Positions 1 through 8,765 are shown, numbered from the stretch's first letter. The stretch is 64,000 nucleotides of DNA from Acidobacteriaceae bacterium (GCA_003134655.1 PLBY01000155.1:74358-138357), one strand, 5' to 3'. Notes: generated by a model not told the origin, from the sequence alone. Made by a program: numbers and translations.

Positions 1-110
1 ATGAGCGCCAGTGCATTGCCGCCCGCCACCCTCCGGCGCAAGGTGGCATGCGGGGCGGTTGCAAGACCGCCGGCAAGCTGCGAACCATGAAGCGAAAAGC
101 GGAGGCAACG

Positions 111-860
111 ATGGCAACTCCCAATTCCCAAACCATGACTGAATTCTGCGAGCAGGTAAACCCGCGCGTCCTTCTGGAGATGCGCCGCACCCGTCCCTTC
201 CCAGACATGCTGCGGGTGCAGGAAAGCTGGGTCGCCGCTGCGGAAAAACGCGCCTTGCTCTGGCTGGCCGCGCGCACTCCCGACCGCATCGGCCCCGACC
301 ACCTGACCGTCCTGGGCCTGGCCGCGCAGATCGGTGCCGGTGTCTTCTACGCGTTGGCCGCAGTCAATCGTTACGCGCTCCTCGCCGTGATTGTCTGCCT
401 CTCCCTCAACTGGCTCGGAGACTCGCTTGATGGCACTCTTGCTCGGGTCCGCCAGCGCCAGCGTCCGCGCTACGGTTTCTACGTCGACCACATGGTCGAC
501 AGCTTCGGCGGGGTCGCGCTGATGGGCGGCCTTGCCCTCTCTGGATACATGCATCCGTCGATCGCGATTGGCTTGCTCATCGCCTTTCTGATGCTCTCGA
601 TCCAGTCATATCTGGCGACGCACGCGCTGGGCGAGTTCCGCATCTCGTTCTGGCGCTTCGGCCCAACGGAGCTGCGCATCCTTCTGGCAGCAGGGAACCT
701 TGCGCTCTTTTGGAAACCGGTAGTGCACATCTTTGGCGGGATCTATCGCCTGTTCGACGTGGGCGGAGCAATCGGCCTCGCTGGCATGGGACTGATGGTT
801 GTCGTCTTCACGCTGCAGAACACGATCCGACTCTATCGCGAAGAAAGGATCCCGCAATGA
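111..860 (+). CDS. CDP-alcohol phosphatidyltransferase family protein
   Basis: Integral membrane enzyme that would transfer a phosphoalcohol from a CDP-alcohol to an acceptor alcohol, as in phospholipid head-group synthesis. The family motif DGx2ARx8-9Gx3Dx3D is complete: D107, G108, A111, R112, G122, D126, D130. Several hydrophobic segments follow. The frame is open from the left window edge, but GGAGG at 101-105 lies 5 nt before ATG 111, which decides the start (249 aa). It overlaps the next gene by ATGA, so the two are co-translated. The exact substrate cannot be told; an inositol or other lipid head group is possible. Confidence 0.85.
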   Translation: MATPNSQTMTEFCEQVNPRVLLEMRRTRPFPDMLRVQESWVAAAEKRALLWLAARTPDRIGPDHLTVLGLAAQIGAGVFYALAAVNRYALLAVIVCLSLNWLGDSLDGTLARVRQRQRPRYGFYVDHMVDSFGGVALMGGLALSGYMHPSIAIGLLIAFLMLSIQSYLATHALGEFRISFWRFGPTELRILLAAGNLALFWKPVVHIFGGIYRLFDVGGAIGLAGMGLMVVVFTLQNTIRLYREERIPQ

Positions 861-1459
861 CGATGAGGACGATGACTGCGAATTCCAGCGGACACAACCA
901 GCCGCCCTCTAAGTTCGTGCGCTGGTGCAAGTTCAACTTCGTCGGCGGAATTGGTATCGGTGTGCAGTTCGCCGCACTCTTCCTGGTCAAAAGCGTGCTG
1001 CACTTCAACTACCTCGCCGCCACCGCCATTGCAGTGGAAGCCGCGGTGGTCCACAATTTCGTCTGGCACGAACAGTTCACCTGGGTCGACAGAACAAGGT
1101 CGGACGGAGTGCAACCGTCGTTGCGCACGGTGCCCCCGCATTCCTCGCGGGCTGAACGGTCTACTGAGAGACGCGGTTTTGGGTGGCGCAGCGCTTTTAG
1201 CGCTGCGATCAAGCCATTCTTCTCTTTCAGGGCTTTAGCCCCCGGGGCACCTCGAAGTCGATACTTCCAGAGTTTCCGGCGGCTCCTGCGCTTCAATCTC
1301 ACCAACGGCGCCGTTTCCATCCTCGGAAACCTCGCGCTGATGAAAGTGATGGTCGGCCAGGGCCACATGAACTACCTGCTCGCCAACGCGATTGCCATCA
1401 CGCTATGCTCGCTGGCAAATTTCCTGGTGAGCGAAACCTGGGTGTTTGAACAAGAGTGA
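857..1459 (+). CDS. GtrA-like membrane protein with in-frame repeat insertion
   Basis: GtrA-family proteins have four membrane helices and are thought to flip polyprenyl-linked sugars or related lipids. The N-terminal half (residues 20-75) and C-terminal half (137-200, with RFNLTNG and NFLVSETWVF) match the family. Between them residues about 80-136 are a polar, Ser/Arg-rich stretch that ordinary GtrA proteins lack and that is encoded by palindromic repeat DNA (1161-1242). Start ATG 857 overlaps the stop of the upstream phosphatidyltransferase (ATGA). The pair probably modifies or exports a cell-envelope lipid or glycan. Confidence 0.8.
   Translation: MTMRTMTANSSGHNQPPSKFVRWCKFNFVGGIGIGVQFAALFLVKSVLHFNYLAATAIAVEAAVVHNFVWHEQFTWVDRTRSDGVQPSLRTVPPHSSRAERSTERRGFGWRSAFSAAIKPFFSFRALAPGAPRSRYFQSFRRLLRFNLTNGAVSILGNLALMKVMVGQGHMNYLLANAIAITLCSLANFLVSETWVFEQE
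1161..1242 (-). repeat. Family A palindromic element inside gtrA
   Basis: On the minus strand it reads GGGGCTAAAGCCC (1242-1230), a spacer, then an inverted repeat CAGCGCTAAAAGCGCTG (1205-1189). This is the same architecture as the elements at 13671 and 14406. The left end (1161-1191) also resembles 56497-56527. It lies in frame in the gtrA coding region. Confidence 0.6.
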
Positions 1460-1494
1460 CTCTTCGGTCCTCAACTCCACGCCGCGAAAGCCTG

Positions 1495-1514
1495 CCCTGA
1501 GCGAAGTCGAAGGG
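1495..1514. repeat. Short palindromic repeat
   Basis: CCCTGAGCGAAGTCGAAGGG is an imperfect 20-bp inverted repeat in the gap between two convergent genes. This string is a common intergenic repeat in several environmental phyla. It could form a hairpin at the 3' ends of both transcripts. Confidence 0.55.
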
Positions 1515-1609
1515 CGGCAAGAGAATACAGCCCACGGTGCAAACCGAGGGTGGGAGAGAAGTAGCGGAGCAACTCCATAGGGGCGAAAGAAAGCTAGGAC
1601 ACGACTCCC

Positions 1610-2587
1610 CTAAGCGATCTTCAGCACAACCTTCCCATAATTCTTTCCGTCCTCCAACAGCTTGTACGCTTCGACTGCCCGCTCCAGCGGGAATACCTGC
1701 CCAATCTGCGGAGTCAGCTTGCCCTGCGCGATCCACGCGGAAACCTGTTTCCATGCTGGTTCCATGATCTCGGCTTTCTGCGACAGATAAGTAAGCCACA
1801 GCCCCTGCACGCTGGCCGACTTCGCATACATCGCCCGCAAGTCGAGCTTTGGCTGCTTGCCCGTTGCGGTCCCGTACTGGATGACGCGTCCAAAGTCGCG
1901 CAGGCAGCGCAGACTCTTGGCCGTGTGCTCTCCGCCCAGCATTTCGAAGACGGCGTCGACGCCTTCGCCATGCGTCAGGTTCTTTACGACTTCTTCGTAA
2001 TCGTGCTGCTTGTAGTTGATGCCGTGCTGCAGACCGAGCGCTTTCACCCGCGTCAGTTTCTCATCCGACGATGACGTCCCATACATGTCGACGCCAAGCA
2101 ACTTCCCGATCTGCACGGCTGCAGTCCCCACTCCTCCGGCGACAGCGTGAATCAGTACACGATGCGTCTTTGCGGCAGCGGCAGGTTGCGTCATGCCGGC
2201 CTGCCAGTATCCGAGATACGCGGTGAAGTAGTTAACGGGAAACGCGGCGGCCTGCTCGTCAGTCCACTGGTCGGGAACAGTCCAAATCATGTTGGAGTAC
2301 GCGGCAGTCTTCTCCGCGAACGCCGCCCACTGCGCGTATCCCATCACACGTCGTCCGCTGCTCTCGCCGACTCCGGAGATCTCGACTCCCGCGAATTCGC
2401 GACCCACGACCAGCGGCGGTGCCGGGGTTCCCGGGTAGCCTCCCCGGGTAGTCATCAAGTCGGCAAAATTCATCCCTCCCGCGCGGACGCTCACCAGCGT
2501 TTGGCCGGCCTTCAGCGTGGGTTCGGGAACGTTCTGGATCGCGAGCGCGTCAGGCCCAGACAGGCTGGTGAGAACTAGAGCTTTCAT
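1610..2587 (-). CDS. Zinc-independent MDR oxidoreductase (quinone oxidoreductase / VAT-1-like)
   Basis: Medium-chain dehydrogenase/reductase of 325 aa. The N-terminal GroES-like domain carries GMNFADLMTTRGGYPG, typical of the quinone reductase and VAT-1 branch. The Rossmann fold has the glycine-rich HAVAGGVGTAAVQIGKLLG near residues 145-165. The catalytic zinc ligands of alcohol dehydrogenases are absent, so an NAD(P)H-dependent reduction of quinones or enones is likely. The C-terminal PLERAVEAYKLLEDGKNYGKVVL is typical of the family. Start ATG 2587. It stands alone, convergent with gtrA. Confidence 0.85.
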   Translation of the reverse strand: MKALVLTSLSGPDALAIQNVPEPTLKAGQTLVSVRAGGMNFADLMTTRGGYPGTPAPPLVVGREFAGVEISGVGESSGRRVMGYAQWAAFAEKTAAYSNMIWTVPDQWTDEQAAAFPVNYFTAYLGYWQAGMTQPAAAAKTHRVLIHAVAGGVGTAAVQIGKLLGVDMYGTSSSDEKLTRVKALGLQHGINYKQHDYEEVVKNLTHGEGVDAVFEMLGGEHTAKSLRCLRDFGRVIQYGTATGKQPKLDLRAMYAKSASVQGLWLTYLSQKAEIMEPAWKQVSAWIAQGKLTPQIGQVFPLERAVEAYKLLEDGKNYGKVVLKIA

Positions 2588-2907
2588 GAGGAAAGTCTAG
2601 CAGGATCGATTGAGATCCAAGACCGGAGACCTGGCACTTAAGTCCCCGACCGCCTGAGGTCTGAGGTCGAACGTCCCAGGCCAGTTTTCCCCTCTCGGTT
2701 TCCCGGCAGGTATATACTCTTGGCGTTGGCTTACTGATCGTCCGGCCGAGCCCCTGCAGGCCGGAACGGGGCGTACATTCATTCCCCTAATTCTTGCGCG
2801 CCCCGCATAGGAAAGGCCGATTCCCGCCCGGGGCGGCGAGGACTGGCACGGGTGCATTGCTCGGTCGTTTGGGCACATGGGCTACTGCATCCGCGGGGAG
2901 GTTTACC
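2588..2907. other. Intergenic leader, no gene seen
   Basis: This 320-bp gap separates two divergent genes and must hold both promoters. GC-rich inverted segments occur around 2740-2850, but I see no clear RNA gene or operator. The upstream extension of the downstream reading frame (2794-2907) has no ribosome site and is not counted as coding. Confidence 0.4.
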
Positions 2908-4017
2908 GTGGATCTTATTCTTGTACGTCTTCTTTTTGTAATCGTAGTAGCGGTTACGTGCTTCGTCATTGAGCCCTTCGGATTGACCCGCAATTACGAC
3001 GCGGGCGTGGGCGCTGTGATCGGAGCGGCAATCGTCGTCTTCGAATGGAAGCTCCGCACGGTGAGCCTGAAGCGGCTCATCGGTGCTGCCATTGGAAGTT
3101 TCCTCGGCATCTGCGGCGCCTATCTGTTCGCTCTGGTCATCCGCAACAGCATTCCTGAAGGCCACACGCAGAGCTTTTTGCAGATCCTGGTCATGCTCCT
3201 GATGGCCTACGTCGGCCTGATCGTCGGCGCCAACAAGGGCGACCTGCTGAACCTGGCTGCTTTAGGCGGCATCTTCGGCGGCGAGAAGCAGGGCAAGAAA
3301 AGCTACAAGATCCTCGACACCAGCGTCATCATCGACGGCCGCATCGCCGACATCGCGGAGACCGGCTTCCTCGACGGCATCATCGTCACGCCGCAGTTCG
3401 TCCTACGGGAGTTGCAACTCGTCGCCGATTCCGCCGACTCGCTCAAGCGCAATCGCGGACGCCGCGGCCTCGACATCCTGCAGCGCCTGCAAAAAGTCGC
3501 CACCCTCACCATCCAGATCGTGGAAGACGACTTCCCCGCCGTCCGCGAAGTTGATCTCAAGCTGATCGAACTGGCCAAGCTCTACGAGGGCAAGATCATC
3601 ACCAACGACTTCAACCTGAACAAAGTGGCACAACTGCAGGGCGTGGAAGTCCTGAACATCAACGAACTAGCCAACTCGCTGAAGCCGATCGTGCTCCCCG
3701 GCGAGACCATGCGCGTATTCATCCTGAAGGAAGGCAAGGAATACAACCAGGGCGTCGCTTACCTGGATGACGGGACCATGGTGGTAGTCGACAACGCACG
3801 CAAGATGATCGGCAAGACCATCGACGTCTCGGTCACCTCGGTCCTGCAGACGACCGCCGGCAAAATGATCTTCGGCAAATGGGACGAACGTGCCGCCTAT
3901 TCGCGCCAGGCGGCCGTGCCGGTATCAGCGCCGCCAGTGCCAGTGCCCGTGCCCGGGCCGGCTGCCGTTGCCGTTGCCGCGCCTGGTCCGTTGGAGACGA
4001 AACAAAGCACGTCTTAG
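2908..4017 (+). CDS. PIN/TRAM-domain membrane protein (YacL type)
   Basis: Four N-terminal membrane helices (about residues 3-22, 30-48, 57-78, 92-112) are followed by a PIN nuclease domain beginning [12 protein letters not shown], with the acidic metal-binding residues and [16 protein letters not shown]-type RNA-binding domain follows ([17 protein letters not shown] to GKMIFGK). A Pro/Val/Ala tail ends the 369-aa protein. GTG 2908 is the start because GGGGAG (2895-2900) sits 7 nt upstream and membrane helix 1 begins there. In Bacillus this gene lies beside ispD and ispF, and here ispD-ispF follow soon after, so the neighbourhood is conserved. Probably a membrane-bound RNase. Confidence 0.9.
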   Translation: MDLILVRLLFVIVVAVTCFVIEPFGLTRNYDAGVGAVIGAAIVVFEWKLRTVSLKRLIGAAIGSFLGICGAYLFALVIRNSIPEGHTQSFLQILVMLLMAYVGLIVGANKGDLLNLAALGGIFGGEKQGKKSYKILDTSVIIDGRIADIAETGFLDGIIVTPQFVLRELQLVADSADSLKRNRGRRGLDILQRLQKVATLTIQIVEDDFPAVREVDLKLIELAKLYEGKIITNDFNLNKVAQLQGVEVLNINELANSLKPIVLPGETMRVFILKEGKEYNQGVAYLDDGTMVVVDNARKMIGKTIDVSVTSVLQTTAGKMIFGKWDERAAYSRQAAVPVSAPPVPVPVPGPAAVAVAAPGPLETKQSTS

Positions 4018-4475
4018 TTATTGGCAGGTCTGGTTTGCTTCACCGCCGAGGAACGCGCACTCGCGGCGCGACGGGTGACAGCCTGGCGCGCATACCGGCC
4101 GCTCCTGAGCGGCCGCGCGTCCTTCATGGTTCCGTTATAGACATATACCCAGCAGCGCAAACGCTTGCCGTCGTCCATGGTGACCGGCCACGTCCGGCGA
4201 AGAAACAGGCTGGAACTCCGCTTGTTCGGTTCAAATCCCTCGTAGTCGTCCAGCGAAGTCAAGGTGCTACGGTCGCCCGGTAGTTCGAAAACTTCTCCCC
4301 GAATCACCGAGCGCGACTTCTCACTTAACACTGCACCGGGGTACTCACCGAGATCGTACAAGCGCCCCTTGACCGTTGCCTGACCCACCGGCCGTAGCCG
4401 TCGGACGGTCGCTGCGATCTCCGGCGGCGCGTGCCGCGGAAAGAGCGTGCCGTACACAAAAAGATGGTGCGTCAT
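4014..4475 (-). CDS. Gamma-glutamylcyclotransferase-like protein (GGCT/AIG2 fold)
   Basis: The N-terminal LFVYGTL motif, the [13 protein letters not shown] strand and the acidic DDYEGF with its catalytic Glu identify the GGCT fold. Such enzymes release 5-oxoproline from gamma-glutamyl amines or peptides. Start ATG 4475 is preferred to an upstream TTG. The last ~35 residues are Arg/Ala-rich and contain a palindrome-encoded patch (4096-4115), beyond the usual family end. The stop overlaps the end of the convergent YacL-like gene. Confidence 0.75.
   Translation of the reverse strand: MTHHLFVYGTLFPRHAPPEIAATVRRLRPVGQATVKGRLYDLGEYPGAVLSEKSRSVIRGEVFELPGDRSTLTSLDDYEGFEPNKRSSSLFLRRTWPVTMDDGKRLRCWVYVYNGTMKDARPLRSGRYARQAVTRRAASARSSAVKQTRPANN
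4096..4115. repeat. Palindrome in the GGCT coding tail
   Basis: CGGCCGCTCCTGAGCGGCCG is an 8-bp perfect stem with a 4-nt loop, inside the non-conserved C-terminal extension of the GGCT gene. It resembles the second hairpin of the family A elements. Confidence 0.45.
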
Positions 4476-4603
4476 GTTTCTCAACCGTTAGGTATGTCTC
4501 CCGGAAACTTTCGAAATTGTAAGTCGAGAAGGACGACCCGGGAATTGTCAGAAGGCCCTGATTTGAACTCATGCCTTCCGCGCTCGTATACTTACAGCCC
4601 GCT

Positions 4604-5338
4604 ATGAAGGTGATCGTCATTATTCCGGCTGCGGGGCTTGGGACGCGCATGGCTCCCATGCCCAGCGCCATGGATGCCAAGATCAAGAAGCCGCATCCCT
4701 CGAAGCAGTTCACCGAACTGGCGGGCACGCCGATCCTGATTCATACGCTCCGCAAGTTTGCCGTGGTCGATGAAGTCAGCGAAATCTGGATCGCCCTGCG
4801 CGAAAACGAAATCGAAGGCTTCCGCGAGCGCCTCACCAAAGAAATGAAAGGCGCGAAGAAGAAAATCGAACTCGTCGTTGGAGGCGAGCACCGCCAGCAG
4901 TCCGTCGAGCACGCGCTCAATGCCGTTTCCGCCGCACCCGACGACATCGTTCTCGTGCACGATGCGGTCCGCCCGTTGGTCACGCCCGAGATCATCCACG
5001 ACGTAATCGAAGCGGCAAAAAAATACGGCGCGGCCATCGCTGGCCTGCCCGCCCTCGACACCGTGAAGCAGGTGGAACGCACGTCGGAGGGCGCCATCGT
5101 CAAGTCCACGATCCCGCGCGCCGGAGTCGTGCTGGCCCAGACGCCGCAGGGCTTTCACTACAGCGTCATCAAGAAAGCCTTCGACGAGGCCTCTGCCGAC
5201 GGATTCATGGGCACCGACGAGGCCTCGCTGGCCGAGCGCAGCGGTCACGAAGTCGCCGTCGTCATGGGCTCGCCCAGAAACATTAAGATCACGAACCCGG
5301 GAGACATGGAACTCGCCGAGTTCTACTTGAAGAAGTAG
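4604..5338 (+). CDS. ispD: 2-C-methyl-D-erythritol 4-phosphate cytidylyltransferase
   Basis: Third enzyme of the MEP isoprenoid pathway: CTP plus MEP gives CDP-ME. The nucleotide-binding loop PAAGLGTRM is at the N-terminus and SKQFTELAGTPIL follows. Between them is an extra stretch of about 16 residues, longer than usual. VHDAVRPLV, TVKQVE and TPQGFHY are conserved IspD signatures. Start ATG 4604 places the first strand at MKVIVIIPAAG (244 aa). The ispF reading frame begins 12 nt after the stop, so the two are probably coupled. Confidence 0.95.
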   Translation: MKVIVIIPAAGLGTRMAPMPSAMDAKIKKPHPSKQFTELAGTPILIHTLRKFAVVDEVSEIWIALRENEIEGFRERLTKEMKGAKKKIELVVGGEHRQQSVEHALNAVSAAPDDIVLVHDAVRPLVTPEIIHDVIEAAKKYGAAIAGLPALDTVKQVERTSEGAIVKSTIPRAGVVLAQTPQGFHYSVIKKAFDEASADGFMGTDEASLAERSGHEVAVVMGSPRNIKITNPGDMELAEFYLKK

Positions 5339-5350
5339 GCGCGGGGGTTC

Positions 5351-5905
5351 TTGAGTCACCGTACACTAGACAGCTTGAAACCTGAAACTCGAAACTCGAA
5401 ACCTGCTACCCGCATCGGCTACGGTTTTGACTCGCACGAATTCCGTCCGGGCATTCCTTTGAAGATAGGCGGCATCATACTGCCGCATGACAAAGGCCTC
5501 GGCGGACATTCCGACGGAGACGTCTTACTCCACGCCATTACCGACGCGCTGCTCGGCGCGATCGCCGCTCCTGATATCGGCGCGCTCTTCCCACCGTCCG
5601 ATCCCAAGTGGAAGGGCGCGGATTCCGTGATCTTCCTGCGTGAGGCTCTGAAACGCGTGCACGATGGCGGTTACGGCGTAGCCAATGTCGACGCCAGTTT
5701 GATTCTGGCTGCGCCGAAGATCGGTCCTCACTCCGCCACGATTCGCACCCGCGTCGGCGAACTCCTCGGGCTGCACTGCGATTGTGTGGGCCTGAAGGCG
5801 AAGACTCCCGAGGGACTCAATCTGGATAACGCCGCGATCGCACACGTCGTAGTACTGCTGGAGAAAAGCCCGCGCCAGAAAAAGAAAGGGCGGAAGAAGA
5901 AATAG
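5351..5905 (+). CDS. ispF: 2-C-methyl-D-erythritol 2,4-cyclodiphosphate synthase
   Basis: Cyclises CDP-ME 2-phosphate to MEcPP. Metal ligands are visible in GYGFDSHEF (DxH) and in GGHSDGDVLLHAI, and DIGALFPPSDPKWKGADS is the substrate loop. The conserved fold starts only at residue 21 (RIGYGF). The first 20 codons have no ATG and run through a heptamer repeat (GAAACTC units at 5375-5405). TTG 5351, 3 nt after a G-rich run, or TTG 5375 could serve as start, so the true N-terminus is uncertain. The C-terminus is a lysine-rich tail of about 15 residues. Coupled to ispD. Confidence 0.92.
   Translation: MSHRTLDSLKPETRNSKPATRIGYGFDSHEFRPGIPLKIGGIILPHDKGLGGHSDGDVLLHAITDALLGAIAAPDIGALFPPSDPKWKGADSVIFLREALKRVHDGGYGVANVDASLILAAPKIGPHSATIRTRVGELLGLHCDCVGLKAKTPEGLNLDNAAIAHVVVLLEKSPRQKKKGRKKK
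5375..5405 (+). repeat. Heptamer repeat (GAAACTC-like) at the ispF start
   Basis: Four successive 7-bp units TTGAAAC, CTGAAAC, TCGAAAC, TCGAAAC are visible. They belong to the same family as the hairpin at 16380-16463. Here only one arm is present and it lies in the ispF reading frame. Confidence 0.65.
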
Positions 5906-5927
5906 CCGCTGGGCAATCTCGGACTTT

Positions 5928-6953
5928 TTAGAATCCACCCGCATGAACCGCCTCCCAGAAACTTAGATCGTCGTATCCGAGCGCAAAGACCGATACGCCC
6001 GCCAGTTTGTACGACACGGCGAGAGACGATTTCAGCGGGATGCTCTTCTCGTTTTCATACCAGACCACATGGCTTGATCCATCCGCCGCGTGATAAGTGA
6101 AAAACGGCGATGACGACGCGGTGTCCCATTGCGGCGTGGCGCCGGTCTTCGAGATCAGCGCGGGAATGTCTTTCCAGAAGACCTGCACTCCGCTCTTCGC
6201 CGCCGTGTTCCAGTCGTATCCGTAAGCGGGAATCCCCAGGCTTAACTTGTTCGGGGCCACCACCGACGCTGCGTAGGCGACGCACGGTTCCACCCAGTTC
6301 AGTCCGGCTACCGGTCCCGGCAGTCCCCACGGACCATGCTGGTCGTAGGTCATCACCTGCAGAATGTCGGCTGTCTTCCCCAGGGAGGCGAAGTCAAACG
6401 CACCGGTCCACGAATCCTCGGGATTGTCTTTCAGTTCCGCCGGAACAGAAACAACCGTGAGATATCCTGCGCGCCGCATCTTCTGCGCCACATCGTGGAC
6501 GAACGAACTGAAGGCCTTGCGATCCGTGTAATCGATCGATTCGAAGTCGATGTTGATGCCCGAATAGCCCCACTGTTGCACGAGCTTCAGCATTTGCTGG
6601 ATCGCCTGAGCTCTGGGCTTGGGTTCGTTGAGGATCGCGTGCGTGATGTTGGGATCGAACCCGATCGCATCGAAGTTCGACACGGCAGCGAAGGTCTTCA
6701 TGCCCTTCGACTTGGCGAACTGCAGCGCCTTCGTCGGCGGAGTTCCGCTGACCGTGCCGTGAGCGTCCACCGCAAACGTGTCAGTGGGCAACTGATTCAT
6801 GTAGCTGTAAAAGGCGGTTAGCGAGTTATAGGACGACTCCGCGCCCTCCAGGTAGCCCATGACTTGCTTCGAGGAATTCGGAGAGGCGGGCTGGGCCAGC
6901 GTAACCGCGATAAGGGCGAGGAGTGCAACGCACAAGCTTCCGGCACGATTCAA
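5928..6953 (-). CDS. Secreted glycoside hydrolase family 18 protein
   Basis: A signal peptide (CVALLALIAVTLAQP) precedes a GH18 TIM barrel with the catalytic strand GINIDFESID, where the Glu is the acid/base of the DxxDxDxE motif. The rest resembles chitinase-like and spore-cortex glucosaminidase proteins (SNFDA, VMTYDQHGPWGLPGPVAGL, KLSLGIPAYGYDW, FWEAV near the C-terminus). It probably cleaves or binds GlcNAc polymers such as peptidoglycan or chitin outside the cytoplasm. Start is TTG 6953 with a good purine-rich site (AAGGAAA) just upstream. Confidence 0.85.
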   Translation of the reverse strand: MNRAGSLCVALLALIAVTLAQPASPNSSKQVMGYLEGAESSYNSLTAFYSYMNQLPTDTFAVDAHGTVSGTPPTKALQFAKSKGMKTFAAVSNFDAIGFDPNITHAILNEPKPRAQAIQQMLKLVQQWGYSGINIDFESIDYTDRKAFSSFVHDVAQKMRRAGYLTVVSVPAELKDNPEDSWTGAFDFASLGKTADILQVMTYDQHGPWGLPGPVAGLNWVEPCVAYAASVVAPNKLSLGIPAYGYDWNTAAKSGVQVFWKDIPALISKTGATPQWDTASSSPFFTYHAADGSSHVVWYENEKSIPLKSSLAVSYKLAGVSVFALGYDDLSFWEAVHAGGF

Positions 6954-7088
6954 GATTTCCTTCCCAGCGACCCGGCGACTCGGTCAAATGCTACACACTT
7001 TCAAATCCAGCAGCCAGCCAGTGATTGATCCTTTCGAACTTGCAGACCGCGGCTTGGGTTTACTATGAATCGCTGCACTGGAGGCTTC

Positions 7089-7664
7089 ATGCGCATTCCT
7101 GCCGGACTTCGCTCATTGGTATTGGTCATCTTTCTGCCTGCAGGCTTCGCCGCCGCGCAACATGCGACCGCTTCGGCACCGCCGCATGTTGACGTGCCCG
7201 CGATTCCACCGCGCGCCGAAGACGTTGCCACCATCGACGGAATCATGAAGGCGTTCTACGACGTGATCTCCGGCCCAGCAGGACAGCCCCGACAGTGGTC
7301 GCGCGACCGCACGCTCTACATCGCTGACATCCGCTTCGTCGCGATGTCCGAGGACAAGGCCGGAAAGCCCCTGCCCCAGATCGCCACTCACCAGCAATTT
7401 GTCGACTACGCCGATCCGGTCTTGGTGAAAGACGGTTTCTACGAGAGCGAGATTCATCGCGTCACCCAGAAGTTCGGAAACATCGCGCACGTCTTCAGCA
7501 CCTATGAAAGCCGCCAGAAAGCCGGGGGCCCTATCATCGCCCGCGGCATTAACAGCATTGAGCTGTTTTATGACGGCAAGCGCTGGTGGATCGCTTCCAA
7601 CATCTGGGACGATGAGCGACCCGACAATCCTCTGCCGCCGCAGTACCTGCCAGAGAAGAAATAA
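7089..7664 (+). CDS. Secreted NTF2/SnoaL-like protein of unknown function
   Basis: After a signal peptide (LVLVIFLPAGFAAAQ) comes a small alpha+beta domain: IDGIMKAFYDVISGPAG near the start, a central region, then HVFSTYESR, GINSIELFYDGKRWWIASNIWDDE. This pattern is that of NTF2-like proteins. Start ATG 7089 has GGAGG at 7080-7084 and fits the signal peptide; an ATG at 7065 lacks a site. Function is not predictable. Confidence 0.75.
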   Translation: MRIPAGLRSLVLVIFLPAGFAAAQHATASAPPHVDVPAIPPRAEDVATIDGIMKAFYDVISGPAGQPRQWSRDRTLYIADIRFVAMSEDKAGKPLPQIATHQQFVDYADPVLVKDGFYESEIHRVTQKFGNIAHVFSTYESRQKAGGPIIARGINSIELFYDGKRWWIASNIWDDERPDNPLPPQYLPEKK

Positions 7665-7682
7665 GGTGGCGGGCATGGAGTT

Positions 7683-8444
7683 CTAGCGCCGCCGGCTTGC
7701 GGCATCGATGAGGGCGCGGAAGATGGCACGCGACGCAGCATCGTCGTCGACCGAGCGCTCGGGATGCCACTGCACTGCCAGCACAAAATGATCTGGTGCG
7801 GTGCCTTCGAGGGCTTCGATGATGCCGTCGTCGGGACAGCGGGCCACTACACGCAGGCCCTTTCCGATCGCCTCGGCGGATTGATGATGCGAGGAGTTCA
7901 CGGGCACCAACAGCGGTGCGTCGGCGTTCTTGTCGGCCACGATCTGCGCCAGCCTTGATTCCGGTTCAATCTCGACTGCGTGTGCGATCGGTACTTTCCT
8001 TCCTGCCTCGTGATCCACCTTGGCGCGTGCCGCTTCGGGCAGAAACTCTGGAATGTGCTGCACCAGCGATCCGGCGCGGTACACGTTCAAGCTCTGCAAT
8101 CCGTAGCAGATGCCCAGCACGGGCTTCCGCTGCTTGTAGGCATCGTCGAGCAGCAGATCATCCACGGCGTCGCGCCGCGGATCGGCGGCCGCGGTGTGCG
8201 GCGATCGCGCCGCGTGGAACCTGGCCGGATCGACGTCGGCATTGCTCCCGGGCAGCAGCACTGCGTCGCAGGTTCCCATCAACTTGCGGATTTCGTCCTG
8301 CGTTTGATCGAGCGCAACCCGAACCGGCTCGCCACCGGCCAGCGCCACCGCGTGCTCGTACTGAGGAATGGCGCGTTCGCCATACTCAGTGTCTGTCGAG
8401 TGCGGCATCGGAATGGCAATGCGCGGCGCCACAGTCTCGCCCAT
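7683..8444 (-). CDS. Gamma-glutamyl-gamma-aminobutyrate hydrolase-like (class I glutamine amidotransferase, C26)
   Basis: Glutamine-amidotransferase fold with the nucleophile elbow GICYGLQSLN and the His-Glu pair in VQWHPERS near the C-terminus, preceded by VNSSHHQ. These match PuuD-type peptidase C26 enzymes, which hydrolyse gamma-glutamyl-GABA in putrescine breakdown. A truncated FAD oxidoreductase resembling PuuB is at the other end of the window, too far away to be an operon. 253 aa, start ATG 8444. The next gene upstream on this strand ends 5 nt away, so a three-gene operon with the small membrane protein and the cupin is likely. Confidence 0.85.
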   Translation of the reverse strand: MGETVAPRIAIPMPHSTDTEYGERAIPQYEHAVALAGGEPVRVALDQTQDEIRKLMGTCDAVLLPGSNADVDPARFHAARSPHTAAADPRRDAVDDLLLDDAYKQRKPVLGICYGLQSLNVYRAGSLVQHIPEFLPEAARAKVDHEAGRKVPIAHAVEIEPESRLAQIVADKNADAPLLVPVNSSHHQSAEAIGKGLRVVARCPDDGIIEALEGTAPDHFVLAVQWHPERSVDDDAASRAIFRALIDAASRRR

Positions 8445-8449
8445 CCTAT

Positions 8450-8764
8450 CTAGCCCAGCCTTTCGATCGCTGACAAAGTCTTGGCCTGGAGGTAGTGGCG
8501 GATCTCCATCGCCAGCGCGAGCACCAGAATGATGGCCCCCGCCACCAGCGCTATGGGCAGCGCGATGTGCAGGTAGGCGATCCGCATGTCGGGATGTATG
8601 TCCCGCAGCCAGGCAAGAACCACGGTTCCAAGGATCGCGAACAGCAAACTCACGGCGAAGGTGAGGAGCGTCCCGATTAACGTGACCAGACCCACGCGGA
8701 CGGGAATGGTGTACCAGCGGGGAGCGCGGGATGCAGCTGCGGACTTCATAAGGTCAGGACTCAT
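8450..8764 (-). CDS. Small membrane protein, unknown function
   Basis: 104 aa with two hydrophobic segments (VGLVTLIGTLLTFAVSLLF and IALPIALVAGAIILVLALA). Start ATG 8764 lies 1 nt after the stop of the upstream cupin gene, which argues for translational coupling and against the longer upstream frame. No family recognised. Confidence 0.65.
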   Translation of the reverse strand: MSPDLMKSAAASRAPRWYTIPVRVGLVTLIGTLLTFAVSLLFAILGTVVLAWLRDIHPDMRIAYLHIALPIALVAGAIILVLALAMEIRHYLQAKTLSAIERLG

Positions 8765-8765
8765 T

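Noticed and set aside
4228-4245. GGTTCAAATCC resembling a tRNA T-arm
   Set aside because: Lies inside the GGCT coding sequence; no acceptor or anticodon stem can be folded.
4592-5359. 255-codon minus-strand frame antisense to ispD
   Set aside because: ispD is certain; the antisense frame is rich in Asp, Val and Phe by complementarity only.
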